Part shown: positions 11,260 to 23,800 of the stretch, in pieces
Layout: each line of letters begins with the position of its first letter
How positions within the stretch are numbered: position 1 is the first letter of the stretch
Assembly: GCF_036588685.1 (NCBI RefSeq)
Contig: NC_086383.1
Span: 61,579,448-61,643,447 of the forward strand
From: Mytilus trossulus
Lineage: Eukaryota; Mollusca; Bivalvia; Mytilida; Mytilidae
Direction: 5' to 3'
DNA length: 64,000 nt
Translations under genes and position numbers: made by a program
Notes under the pieces: generated by a model
Seen by the model: the letters and a program-made list of their open reading frames with translations, nothing else
Database searches by the model: none
Told to the model about the DNA's origin: nothing

Positions 11260-12540
11260 TACCAGGTTTATTCAATCTCAAGTTCTCAACAGTTAAATTT
11301 AAGAAAATTAAACCACTTGTCTCTATGTGCGTTATGCTTAAAATTAGAAATTTAGCTATCTAGACTGGATAAATATTGTATCACACTCAATGCAGTGGTA
11401 GAGTTTTTATTTTATACATCTCTTTAACTTTCAATAACAGTCAATCAAAGAAAAATATTGAATTGTAATACAAGAAAAAACTAGGTTCATCAATACAAAG
11501 CTGACAACTCTTGAATAAAAATAAAAAATCAATTTTGATGAGTGTAAATCTTTCAGAAACAATTTTTGAATAAAAAATGTTTATAAGCTATAAATTAATA
11601 TTCATTTTTTCCTATAAATATACATTGATATAAATTCTTTTCTATAATTATCTTAATTAAAAAAAAAATCAGACCAATTGAAATCATTTTTTTTCTTTCA
11701 CAAATACAATTTGATGCATTTGCAATGTTTTATGACAATGAATGAATGATTGTTTTCTTAGAAAGAATACATTACAACCTCGAATAGTCTACAAATAACA
11801 AATCAAATATTCAAATATTTCCCGACTACTGTGAATTCATTCCCTTTCTGATGTTCCTATTTCTATGGATTGAAACATGTCCAGAAAAAAAAAGGTATTT
11901 TTCGTTGATGTTTGAATAATTGGTTTTACACAACATGTGTATTAAAGATACATACACGCCTACACTATACCATATTAAATGTATGTTGTTGAACATTCAA
12001 ATTTGTAATTCATATTAACTCACAAAAATCACAGAAGTTAAATTCCCGTGAATAAAAACAAATTCACAGTATTATCATGATTATAAATAACATAAAATAT
12101 ATCTTATCAGTCACTATTTCAATAAATAATGCCCCTAAAAAAATATACAACAAATATTAAAATAATGATAGCGTGATCATTCAAAGGCTTAAATGAACAC
12201 AAAATTTCAGGTTCATTTGTCTTTTTTCCATTTTATTTCTTCCCAATGAAAAGGGCAGACCTGTCTATCAAAAAATATGAAAAAAATTGTACATAAGCAG
12301 TGGACAATGCAGTTACATTACAATTAACAGCAAAAATAGTAAGGTACACCAAGGCCTAATTTAATATAATGTTTGTTTCCCCTATCCCGACCCTGCCAAG
12401 CAAGGTGTGGGCAGGTAGGTAGGTAGGGAAATAATTTTATATTTTTCAAAAAAGGCCTGAATAGTATCATAGTATTGAACGATGCCGCAAGCCTGAAAAT
12501 CTGAAATGAATAAAATAATTTCAACTTAGTTTTTATGAGT
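11260..12540. other. Intergenic, little recognisable
   Basis: AT-rich sequence with short homopolymers. A small GGTAGGTAGGTAGG patch near 12413 resembles the CTACCTACC-containing families at 19138 and 20806. No gene was seen. Confidence 0.4.
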
Positions 12541-12589
12541 AGCGCCCCTAAACAAACAATATTTTATTTTAGGCCCAATATCCACGTAG

Positions 12590-12793
12590 TGGGTCTCATT
12601 GGGGTCTAAGCATGACGTGGGATTGCGAATTTTTAGTAAGCGTAACACATGAAAGTAAAATTATTGAAGATAGGAAATGAAGTCTAGCAGGACACTGGAA
12701 TTTACAAAAAAATGAAAATTGCTTACATATATAGTGTTAGCAGGATACAGCAATCTGACAAGCGGGAACCTCATCATAACCCCCCCAATGAGA
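12590..12793. mobile_element. MITE family I (GGGTCTCATTGGGG termini)
   Basis: Terminal inverted repeats GGGTCTCATTGGGG and CCCCAATGAGACCC bracket about 200 bp. A second copy is at 28872-29072. Confidence 0.7.
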
Positions 12794-12867
12794 CCCCACA
12801 TGTACACAAACACAAAATTTGGAAATGATTATCTACATCTATCCTTAAAGTTAGAGTGGATATTTCT

Positions 12868-12920
12868 GCATTTCAGTCGGGTTGTTGTCCTTTGACACAT
12901 TCCCCATTTCCATTATAATT
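12868..12920 (-). repeat. Family B repeat end, minus strand
   Basis: Contains 'GACACATTCCCCATTTCCAT', the reverse complement of the family B head at 60012. Similar end fragments are at 34680-34733 and 53490-53625. Confidence 0.6.
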
Positions 12921-13470
12921 TCATGAAGTGAAATCCACACAACCCTTGTGTATCTACACAATAATCATGATAGTCACGCACTGAAATCATTGACATAAAG
13001 TGATTTCAGTGATTCAACATTTGGTGGGGTTATTTTTCATCTTTAATGGACCAAACAACTTTTTTTGAAGATGAAATGTGATATTTTGATAACAAAATAA
13101 GGAGGATTGATATGATTGCCAATGAGACAACTATCTAAAGTATTCTTGAGTTTATTTAAAACCCTTGTTTTTATAGAAATGATAGATGTAGCTGTGAAGC
13201 CTTAATATATATAATTTGGTGAAGAATTAACCCTCACTTAATATCATATTAAACTAAATTTTATTTATTTTTGGTTTAATTTCATCAGCCCTTTGGAATG
13301 ATATGTAAAGCCTTCAAAATATCTTATCCTAAACCTTTTTTGGTCTCATTTAAAATATTTTCTAATTTTATGACTCAATTTACAATATAAACCGTCTGGC
13401 ATATATTATCAAGAGCTATCAAGGAATCATATAATCCAAGATAGTTTTTACAAAAATATACATATAACAG

Positions 13471-13781
13471 GCTATTATTTGAACTTGGAATTATTTTCAA
13501 TTATGGAATTTGCATTATTTCTTGTTCTTGAAGATTTTAATAAATTCCATGTTCATTTTGTATTATTATGTTTTGAGCAGTTCAAAACACTTTCTATAGA
13601 GTGCACGTGTGTTTTAGCGGTACAGTACATTCTATTGAAAATGTACTTTCTTCTTTGTAATAGAAAGAGTTGTGCCCAGCACAGAACATTAAAGTACAGA
13701 ATAAACATGGAATTTATTATTCAAGAACAAGAAATTATGCAAATTCCATAATTGAAAATAATTCCAAGTTCAAATAATAGC
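13471..13781. mobile_element. Foldback element with about 75-bp arms
   Basis: Terminal inverted repeats begin GCTATTATTTGAACTTGGAA and end with the exact complement at 13781. Arms extend about 75 bp with a few mismatches around a loop of about 150 bp. The open frame at 13479-13751 is produced by the element. Confidence 0.85.
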
Positions 13782-13807
13782 ATGTTATATTCTAATACAT
13801 GTACATG

Positions 13808-14025
13808 TACTGTGGATTCATTATTGTTCGTTGGATACCAATTTTCGTGGGTTTCATGGGTAAAGGTGAACCACCAAATTAAATGTTTAACAAATGACTT
13901 ATTTTCTATAGGCTTAAGCTTGTATGCAGACTGTTGCAGAACCACGAAATCAAATATCTACGAACATGCAAGTTTTCCTTAATCTAGGAAAATTGGTACC
14001 AACGAAAATAAATGAATCCACAGTA
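13808..14025. mobile_element. MITE family with TACTGTGGATTCATT termini
   Basis: Begins TACTGTGGATTCATT and ends AATGAATCCACAGTA, with subterminal 'ACCAATTTTCGTGG' and its complement. Related copies are at 29995-30195 and 39142-39280, both inside NAPRT introns. Confidence 0.8.
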
Positions 14026-14103
14026 TTACAAATATCTATCAAAATGAATTCATTGGTCCTATAATCATGATAATAAATGTAATAAATTGGTGCTTTCATT
14101 CAT

Positions 14104-14555
14104 TCATTCTAATCATAAATATAAACATGATAAACATGATCTGTAATCTTCAATTCATTCTAATCATAAATATAAACATGATCTGTAATCTTCAATGCAT
14201 TCTAATCATAAATATAAACATGATCTGTAATCTTCAATTCATTCTAATCATAAATATAAACATGATCTGTATTCTTCAATTCATTCTAATCATAAATATA
14301 AACATGATCTGTATTCTTCAATTCATTCTAATCATAAATATAAACATGATAAACATGATCTGTAATCTTCAATTCATTCTAATCATAAATATAAACATGA
14401 TCTGTATTCTTCAATTCATTCTAATCATAAATATAAACATGATAAACATGATCTGTATTCTTCAATTCATTCTAATCATAAATATAAACATGATAAACAT
14501 GATCTGTAATCTTCAATTCATTCTAATCATAAATATGACATGATCTGTAATCTTC
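14104..14555. repeat. Minisatellite, 42/51-bp units
   Basis: About ten units with the core TCTAATCATAAATATAAACA then TGATCTGTAATCTTCAAT. A longer variant carries an extra ATAAACATG. Both lengths are multiples of three, so an open frame (14067-14543) persists. It lacks any protein-like composition and is judged non-coding. Confidence 0.9.
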
Positions 14556-14793
14556 AACTCACTCTCTTCATCAATTCCATATATATGTGACATCCTTTCA
14601 ATCTGCACTGACGAATAGAAGCTAATGATTGAAAAATGATTGATAATAAGACTAGTTAATCCTTTTTCCCGCCATAATGGAACATTGTAATGACATACTA
14701 ACCACTTAGTGGCTGACAACTAATAATATCACATGTTTAGATCTAGATGGGCACGAAATGTACTGATAATCACATTTCTAAGGTGGACAGTGG

Positions 14794-17700
14794 TCAATGA
14801 GCATAAAACGTTGTGTTGACCGTCAATAAAAATAAATCTGGATCCCACGACCAATACTCGTTACTCTCGTAAAAGTCCAGAAATGAATATTGTGATTCTC
14901 TCTCTTCTATATATTGCTGTAGTAGCTGAAAAAGAAAATACAATAGAAACATTGCATTCTGGGAAATATTTTCAAAAGTGTACATTGAAACATCATCATT
15001 GGTTTAAAACGTCTTAAAGCATTGAAATTCAACCAATGACATGAGCATATTTTCTTTTTAGGGTCTGAACAATGCAAACTACACATAGTCCTTTAGAGAG
15101 GCCCCTCATGGGGGGTCCTAGTAATCACATAATCACCATTTTTTTGCCAATATAATCACATAATCATTAAATATTTGCTTATCTTTAGTAATCAAATAAT
15201 CATAAACTAAAAATACAGTCCTAGGTAATCAAATAATCATGAAATATTTGGCTTAATAATCAAATAATCATTAAAAAAACGGCCAAGTAATCACATAATC
15301 AAAAACCCCATGAGGGCCCTCTTTAGATTCTAAAATGGTCAATTACATTGTATCAACTGATCAAAATACCATTGAAAGTTTGGTATAGAATAAAAAATGA
15401 AATTCTATTGTCATGATTGTACTCTAGATTTATAACGTTATATTATATATTAAATCATGATTGTTCATTTGTCCTGGCAGAGAAATACAAAAGATAAACA
15501 TGACAATCTACAACTTGGAAATATTTCTTTTCTTATAGATCTGACTCTGTGCATTCATACCTGCAAACTTTTCAAAATGCCCATGGCTGTTTTACGTGCA
15601 AGATGGAGTATTATGGTCCTATAAAACCATCAAAGGGGCCTTCAAATATAATATCATGTTGGTTTTTTTTACTTCTTCTTACTTTTTCAAGCCTTAATTG
15701 CCATTGTAAAATTTATTGGTTTTTTTTTAATTGTGGACAAAATTGCTCTTTTAAAATTTTCATTTGGGAGCCGCCATGGGGGAAATCCCCCGCAAATAGT
15801 GACAGTTGGCATGTATGTGCATTCCTACCTCATATGATCTAAGTGATGTACCAATCTGCAGAAAGAACATGGCAAAACAAAATGTCATTCCACATACTGC
15901 AAATAGTCGTAGTAAAATAAAATCATCTCGTAAAAATCTGAAAAAGAAGTAAATAAATTGTCATTTTACGTTAATAAATATTTCAGTGGTAGGTGCTGAA
16001 CAGTGCAAGGGTCACTCTGGCCCAAAATATCAACATAAGTGTATACCTTATCGCTATTTGTCCGCAATTACTGGATATCACACAGGTTGCTGGGAAATTT
16101 TGACGTCATAAAACAAAATATCTGACGCCAGAATGGAAAAGTGATTGATGTTGACGTCACAGGCACTAGACGTTCTGTCAATAGTATAAAAATATTGGCA
16201 ATGGGAAGAAAATAGTGTACATATATCATTTTATAGCGTCAGACACGCGAAGCAATGAATGTTTTTAATTTGATAGAAGCTTTTGTACTTTTTTTGTAAA
16301 ATGTTGGATTTAAGATTTTAACAGTTATGACTGCTGTAACTATGTTTTGACTATTTTATCTTTTATGTCTGTTTTGGTCACCCATTGTGTAAATATAACG
16401 GAATTTGATGAGACTCATACACGTGAGATGTTTAGCGCTATAAACCCAGGTTCAATCCACCATTTTCTACATTTTAAAATGCCTGTACCAATTCAGGAAG
16501 ATGACCGTTGTTGTCCATTCGTTTGATGTGCTTTTTCATTCGATTTTGCCATGTGATGAGTGAATTTCTGATTGAATTTTCCTGGGACTCTTTTCAGTAC
16601 TCTATATATTATAAATCATGTATATATGGACACTATTTTTTCCCATTGCCAATATTTTTATACTATTGACAGAACGTCTAGTGCCTGTGTTGACGTCTAA
16701 AAATTCAAGAGCTTGAACTCTGAGGCCGGGTCAGCCGGGATTAGCAATAAGGTGTATTGACAATATATACAGTGGAGTCCCCGGTGTCCACGCGGCCCGT
16801 GTTATCGCGCATTAGCTGACTTCGTCATATCAAAACAGTAACACATACAAAATTGTTCTTGTTAATGATTTAGCCTTCCGAAGGGATAAAAAAGAATAAA
16901 ATTGATAAGTTCAAGAATTAATTAATAGCTGAAATCCCGTGATTTACCATATTTGGCCAATTTCCATTAAAAAAATTACGTCATCAGATAAAATTGGTTT
17001 TATTTAAGTCAAATTAATATCAGATTGAAATAATTTTTGCTCTGCATCCTTGGAAGTGTGTTTGGTACAAACTCAGCTATATTTCGTAGTGTAAAATCTT
17101 TCCTTTATTCTAAATAAGCTATTTTTGGAAGTCATACTCAAAATCACCGGACATTGAAGGAACTCTCAGAACAGGTGTTTCCCTAATTTTGGACACGCAT
17201 TACAAAAAATTTAGATGGATGAAACCATACAAACAGAAGATTTTTTGAAATAAAAGTATATTATGGATGTGTTCACACAAAATTATCCAATGATTGGTTT
17301 TATCAGTTGAATGAAGTGAAGTCATAAGTCTTAAGTGCGCGGATACACCGGACTGCACCGTACCTGTAAAAATAGTGAAGTATGTATCAAGGCGGCCGCG
17401 AGGTGTTCAGACTTCACAACAACCATAACGTACACAAAAGATCATTATTAGAACACTAAACAGTACAAATGGCATGATCCATTTTAAATCTACTCAAGAC
17501 TTGTTCTGTTGTTTCCTGGTTAAAACGTCAAATGACGTCACCACGATATTTCGCGGGAAATATGTCACATGACTTTAAAAATGGACGTGGATACCATCGA
17601 CACTGGCACTGTTTTGCTGACAGGTATAAATTGCTTCCTAAAAGAATAATGAAATTCTCATACATGTCATATTTGAGAGTGGACAGTGCAAGTGTTAAGT

Positions 17701-17857
17701 TTTCGAAGGGAATCGGCAATTTTAATTTGTCTGTCTGGTGTTTCATAGCGAGATAAGCTCACCGCCAATCCTTTTTTAACAATGACCAAATTCCAAATCC
17801 GTTTCTTGTATCTGCATCTGGCTCTTTTTCGTCCTCACTGCTGGCCACATCGTCCAT
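14794..17857 (-). CDS. Small single-pass membrane protein, three exons, function unknown
   Basis: Reconstructed on the minus strand. Exon 1 is 17857-17763 (ATG at 17857, donor GTGAGC). Exon 2 is 15937-15829 (acceptor TTTTTCAG, donor GTAGGA). Exon 3 is 14925-14794 (acceptor TTTTTCAG, stop at 14796-14794). Coding lengths 95+109+132 give 111 residues, and phases match at both junctions. The N-terminus is acidic ([16 protein letters not shown]), followed by [13 protein letters not shown] and one hydrophobic segment at about residues 38-61 (ILLRLFAVCGMTFCFAMFF). The hydrophilic C-terminal half contains QQYIEERE and WSWDPDLF. I do not recognise the family. No signal peptide is apparent, so the N-terminus is probably cytosolic (inference). 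The gene overlaps NAPRT head to head: NAPRT exon 1 (17581-17623) sits in intron 1 of this gene on the other strand. Confidence 0.75.
15098..15326. repeat. AATCACATAATCA tandem repeat with inverted ends
   Basis: CCCCTCATGGGG at the left and CCCCATGAGGGCCC at the right bracket degenerate AATCA(C/A)ATAATCAT units. It lies in intron 2 of the small membrane protein gene. Confidence 0.75.
16020..16745. mobile_element. Composite foldback element carrying family M
   Basis: Arms of about 75 bp (16153-16226 and 16620-16697) are nearly perfect complements, including CACAGGCACTAGACGTTCTG. The interior, about 16240-16600, matches family M at 56280-56700 ('TAAATATAACGGAATTTGAT', 'TTCTACATTTTAAAATGCCT') and, reversed, 54060-54215. 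It sits in intron 1 of the minus-strand gene. Confidence 0.75.
17533..17560 (+). promoter_or_regulatory. CRE palindrome and E2F-like site upstream of NAPRT
   Basis: A perfect TGACGTCA (CRE/ATF consensus) is at 17533-17540 and TTTCGCGGGAAA (E2F-like) at 17549-17560. Both lie within 50 bp upstream of the NAPRT ATG. The patch is locally richer in CpG than its surroundings. A promoter role is inferred from position and motif only. Confidence 0.55.
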
Positions 17858-20800
17858 AATTTCTTTTTAACTCCAATTATCGCCCTTTGAAAACAAAATT
17901 CTCTGTCTTTTTCCCAATGGAGATTGAAAGTTTACGTTGTCCCCCGAAGGTGATTTAAGGTCATGAACTCCTCTGTGGTTCATTTCAGACACAACATGTC
18001 GGGAGATCACAGGCAATTTTCCACGGTCCTGGGAAAGGAACAGAATGGAGTTATACAGCCTATTCTTACTGGTAAACATGCACATATATGCTGCAAATTT
18101 CAGATATGACATTTATTTGATATTTTTGTTTTTGTTATGGCAACCTTTATTTAGATCAATAACTGCTAAATTATGTCAATTTCCATTTTCACTTCTGTTT
18201 TTATTTTATAGTTTCACTTTCGATTTTGTAGGAAATCTCGAGTAGGAAATAAAAGCAATTCTTCAAATTGCAAATACTCATAATCATTTTAATTTATTTG
18301 AGGTACATAATTTGTAAATGCATACCAAACATTCATGACATTTGCATGATATTTATATTGACATTGTGTTCAACAATGCCAAAAACAACCATGACAACTA
18401 AACCTTGATTTCAGGTTGTGATAATTTTCAAAAAATTAGTTGGAAATTAGAAGTATTTTCTTAAAACAATGTAAAATGAACACAAGAAGTATTTTCTTAA
18501 AATGAAAACAAGAAGTATTTTCTTAAAATGAAAACAAGAAGTATTTTCCTAAAATGTGTTTTCTGGACACGCTGGATAACTTAAGTTGCAATAATCATAA
18601 AAGTTTTTGATAATGAGGTAGTCCAAATAATTATGATGTCTGGCAAGGCTATTTTAATTTTTTTCTGGGACGCCTTCCTGTCCTAGGAAGGCTTCACAGA
18701 AAAATAATTAAATAGCCGTCCAAGACGTCATAATTATTTGGACTAATAATGAGGTATTCATGAAATTTGATTTAAATTTCTGATTTACAGAAATGGTCAT
18801 TGTGAAACAATTTTTTTTCTATAACACTATGACACACTTTTTTTTATAATGCATCTGACATCAATATGTTTATTATCCTTCACCTTGTTATCTATTATAA
18901 TACTAATAGCCATAGCTTGAGGGTTTGTCACTCAACTGGTCATGTTTTATGAGAAACTTCCTAACCTGTTAGCAGCAGTATTTTTCCTGATAATTTAACT
19001 TCAATATTTCAGCTTTGAGATTATATTTAATAATTAAACTGATATTAAAAAGATTATCATGTTGATGACAGTATGTTTATTGTGTATATCATGTATAATA
19101 TATACTCTACATACAAATTAAATGCATATTAACATGATTAGGCCAAATAAAAAAGCATGTGTGTTTCCTGTTTCCCTACCTACCCTATATTTGAAGCTTA
19201 GAAATAGCCTACCCTAAAGTTTTTTTGGTCATTTTTCAATAAGCACTGTTAAAGTCAGGATTTCTCTCCCATAGACTCAATGTAAAAAAAAATGGTAAAA
19301 TAAAAAAAAAATCCCTACCTACCTACCCTATTTTTTTCAAAGATGAAACAGGAAACACACATATTATTTTATTTGGCCTTAAGGAAGAAAACATGTAGCG
19401 AGTCATATACTTCTTCTACACCAACAGTTCCCAATAAGACATGTCATCATGGTCACTCTGGCACTCAACACATTGTTCTAACTCTTTGTCCACCAGTAGT
19501 TGCTTTCAATCATACATGTCTAAGTTCTGTTAAGCATAGAAGCATCACTTTTTTTAATTTTGAAGTTTTTTTTATCTCACCAGGCATGGAATGAATTGGC
19601 TGATCCAGGGGGTTGAAACCCCCCTTATTTTGTCTGATCAATGCATTTGAATGGGGACATACAGTTGGAACACCCCCCCCCCCCTTTTTCCTGGGTTGGG
19701 AACCCTCTTTTTAAAATGGCTGGATCGACACATGGAATGAAACCCTAACATATTGCACTTGATATTCATGAGCAGCTTAGTGAGTGTTTGTTCAAAAGTG
19801 AAAGTTGAACATGTTCAATGATGTTGAGATTTTAAATATTTTTTTGGCTGCTAATTTGTCAAACAGCTATTGCAAACATGTATCATGATCATGTTTACAT
19901 TCATATGAGGAAAAGATATATAGGAATGAATTAACATTCATTATTAATACTTTGAAATATTACCATGATTGCACATTAGACACATAACATGTATAACAAG
20001 GACTTTCAGACATTGATGAATAAGTAAAGTGGTTATGAAAATTAACAGGATTGTTTTAAGTTAAACCATGTTGAAATAACATGATTTAAGTTACTGCAGG
20101 GGAGTTTAGGTATTAAATGAGATTTGAATAAGAGGAATCAATGTATACATTGTATTTTAATAAAATGATGGAAATGGGGGTTGGGGGTCTGTAAAAGGTA
20201 TACAACTTTAGCTTATAATCTACATTTTCAAGTATGATTTTTCAGGACTCTTTTAGGATTGAAATTTAATGATGGAACAAACTTTGCCAGTGCCAAAATT
20301 TTGTCACATAGATGGCCTTGAAAGTAAGCATATCTATGTGGTAATGTTCTCCCAGATACTGAGTATCAGTGTTTGTTTACCTTGGTTATGCTTGCTGCTA
20401 CACTTTTATTTTCTACAAAATACCTACATTTTGTACCTATTTTTTTCACACAATGTGCTGAAATCGCTATAGTCCTTTCACATAGTACTTTATTCATGTT
20501 CACTATATTAGTTTACAATATATATATATGTACTACATGAACTATGGCACTCTTTCTGCACATACACCAATATAATAGTACTATTAAAATTACTCTTAAA
20601 GGACTATATAGGTTATAAACCTATTATACCCTGTTATAGTTATGTGATATGTGAAGGTCAACATCTGTGCCCTGGACATGACCAATTGCACATTTTGTAC
20701 TCTCCTTTTAAAATTTGAAGCCTTGTGCCTTCCATCCTGAGCAACCCAACCACACCACAGAATAAATCTTAGTTATAGGTATCATATGCATGAACAATGA

Positions 20801-23800
20801 TGGGACCAAAATAAATAATAGGTTTGTTTGCCCAAACGCTACCTACCCAGAAAAAAGCTGCCTACTCAAATTCTTTTATTGTCCTGATTTGAAGAAGTTT
20901 TTTTTAATCAAATAGGCATGAATACTAATAAACCTCTGATACTTCAATTTCTTTTTTTGAAAAAAAAGAAAATGCCTACCTACCTACCCACTGTCTCAAC
21001 CTTTGGATAGGGTTTGGGCAAACCAAAATATTTTTAAGCATGTTAACATGGTTAAGTATGGCCTGAACATATTAAAATGCCTAATTATAATTTTTGTTTA
21101 AATTACTCTTGTTTGGAAATATTTGCCACTGGACATTCAGCAAACCGCAGACAACAGTCAATTGCATTCATTGTTTATTATAAATTACATAACTGAATGG
21201 TGTCTGCTGAATGTCCAGTGGCAAATATTTCAAAAGGAAAAAAAATTGAGGTCCTTTCATTTGCAGATCATGCATACATGTATGTGATAATATGATGAAA
21301 GATTTTAAGTAGCAGACCAACCCTTCTCTGACATGGAGGAACCCCTCCCCTATTCTCTCTTATACATGTAAGCCAGGGACACTGGTCAATTGGTCATGAT
21401 GATAGGTCTGTCGCAGGTGGGCCACTTCAACACTTAATGAAAAGGGTATGCCAACATGCCAATGGGGTTCTGTTAGACTGTTACCCCACCCTTTTCATAT
21501 AATTTAGATTTAAAAAATGTGTACCTTTTCATATATTGCGTAGTTAAAAATGTAACCTTTTCCTCATATTGTTTGGGTTTCATGTGGTGTGTAATCTGAT
21601 AATGTGTGCATAAAATACCATCGTGTCAAAAGAAAGAAATTGGATGATACACCAAGAAAGATGACAGATGAAGAAGTCATAGGAACTTTATTGACCTAAT
21701 CATATATTTACAAGCTGGAAAATGTGACCTATTTCTGCGGCACATCCTATCACCTTGTATATCATATATATATAGGATGTGCTAACTGCCTTCAGAAGTA
21801 AATTCAAATTAAATTAACAAATGTTTTACTCAGTTCATTTTAATTTTCCTACAACATGTACATTAAGTGTTTAATAGTAAATCTTTTATTGACAGTTGGT
21901 CAACAAGACCTAATTTCATTTGTATTGAGCACATATAGATAATAACGATCTACATATAACATAGATATATAAAATGTGATAAACTTTGATTCATTTCACA
22001 AATGTATGAGTGATACAATACCGAATTGCCCCACATATATATATGTCAATTTTATGAAGTCATGTACTTGTTTCAGTAAGGACCATATTACTCATGTTAT
22101 TTGACCGTGTTAGTTTTCCCAATTTTTTTTAACATAATTTAAAAAAAAAAAATATAAATAAAATAATTTAAAATAGAAAAAAGTGGGCACAATGAAAAAA
22201 AGAATAATAGAGAACAGTCATTGACAGTGGTCTAAAAAAAATGAAAAAAAACCAACCAAAGGACCCCTACCAAGTCATGCAAGTCCTACATCGCAGTTAT
22301 ATCATGTATATTAGTAATGTTTTTGATTTTATACAGAAATTGATTCTGAGATAATGCATTTAACAAGACTACAAGAGGTGCTATAATACACCTTGGATCC
22401 ATAGAAAAATATTATTGATTTTATCAATTCTTTGTAAGAGCTTCTCTAATACTGTTTACAACATGCTGCTTGCTCTGTGATTTTGTCAATACATGTAATG
22501 CATTATTAAATAATGTTAATACAGAACTCAAGATATAACAAACCAGACCATTTGGGTGTGTGTTTCCTTTTATGTTACGTACATATACAGGTCTGCCCTA
22601 TTTTTTAAGCTAAAAAATAGCCAACCCTTATTTTGTTTGGGCATTTTTCATCAAGCACTGTCATGACTGTTGAAGTTAAAATGTCCCTCCTATCATGACT
22701 ATAGACTCAATTATTATGATTATGTAAAAAAAAAAATCACTACCTAATAACCCTATTTTTTCAAAGATGACTAGTAGAAAATACACATATTATTTTTTTG
22801 TCTTACATTTCCCTATGAATATAATACAGACATGACAGTTCCTCTTTCCAAGCTTTGTTTACAAAGATCTAAGTAGTACATGTAGTGCATGTTCAACTAC
22901 ATGTAGCATGCGATGAGACTTAATTAAAACAAGAGATTTGAACATGGAAAGGTCAAGGTCAATGAACATCATGTTTTCAATTTTGTCCTTTACCTATTGC
23001 ATTTTCTCTGGCACTTTTAAAGAAATGTTAAACAAATTGTGCAAAATGTTTGCTTTATTGTGATGAAGATATGATAACTTGGTATGAAACAATCCAATGA
23101 CATATCTTACAAAAATGTCTGAAAGGAGTTATTGCCCCGGAACTGTTTAATCTAAAGTTAATTGATTATTACTTCATATTGTTTCATAATGAAGCCATAT
23201 AGGAGGGGAATAGGACCTTTTTCAGGACTCCGAGATAGAGCGTTTAAGCTCTGGATTTTGGAATTGATCCTTTTTGGATCTGGGAAATCTTTTTTCGAAT
23301 TTAGGGATTTTGGGATTTAAATTTTACTTAAATTTGGGACTTAAGGATTGTGTTTTACAGCTGGGATCTCTGGATCAGGACCCCTCTTACCCCTCTCATA
23401 TATATGTATGATGTGTACATGTACATGATATATGCATGATATGAGACTCAGTAAAAGTTACATTTTCTAAACCCAAAGTTGCAAATCTCCCTTATTTCAA
23501 ACAATATTGAAACCCTATATGCTTTTATTCAGAAAATAATGTCATGTTTTTGGTTGAATTTCCATTGTTTAAGTTGTTGTCTCCAATCATAACAATTATC
23601 CAGAATATAAATTAGTTTCAGAAATCTAAATCAGCAAATTCAAGGAATAATAACAGTATATATAGTCATGATAGTGAACAAACTAAGTCACTAATCTGGT
23701 ATATGAAATATAGACTTCAGATGAAAAACAGCAATAAAAGCACTGTTCCTTAAAATTAAGCTTTTTGAGTTTTTTTCTGTGCATGTACTGATTTTGTATC

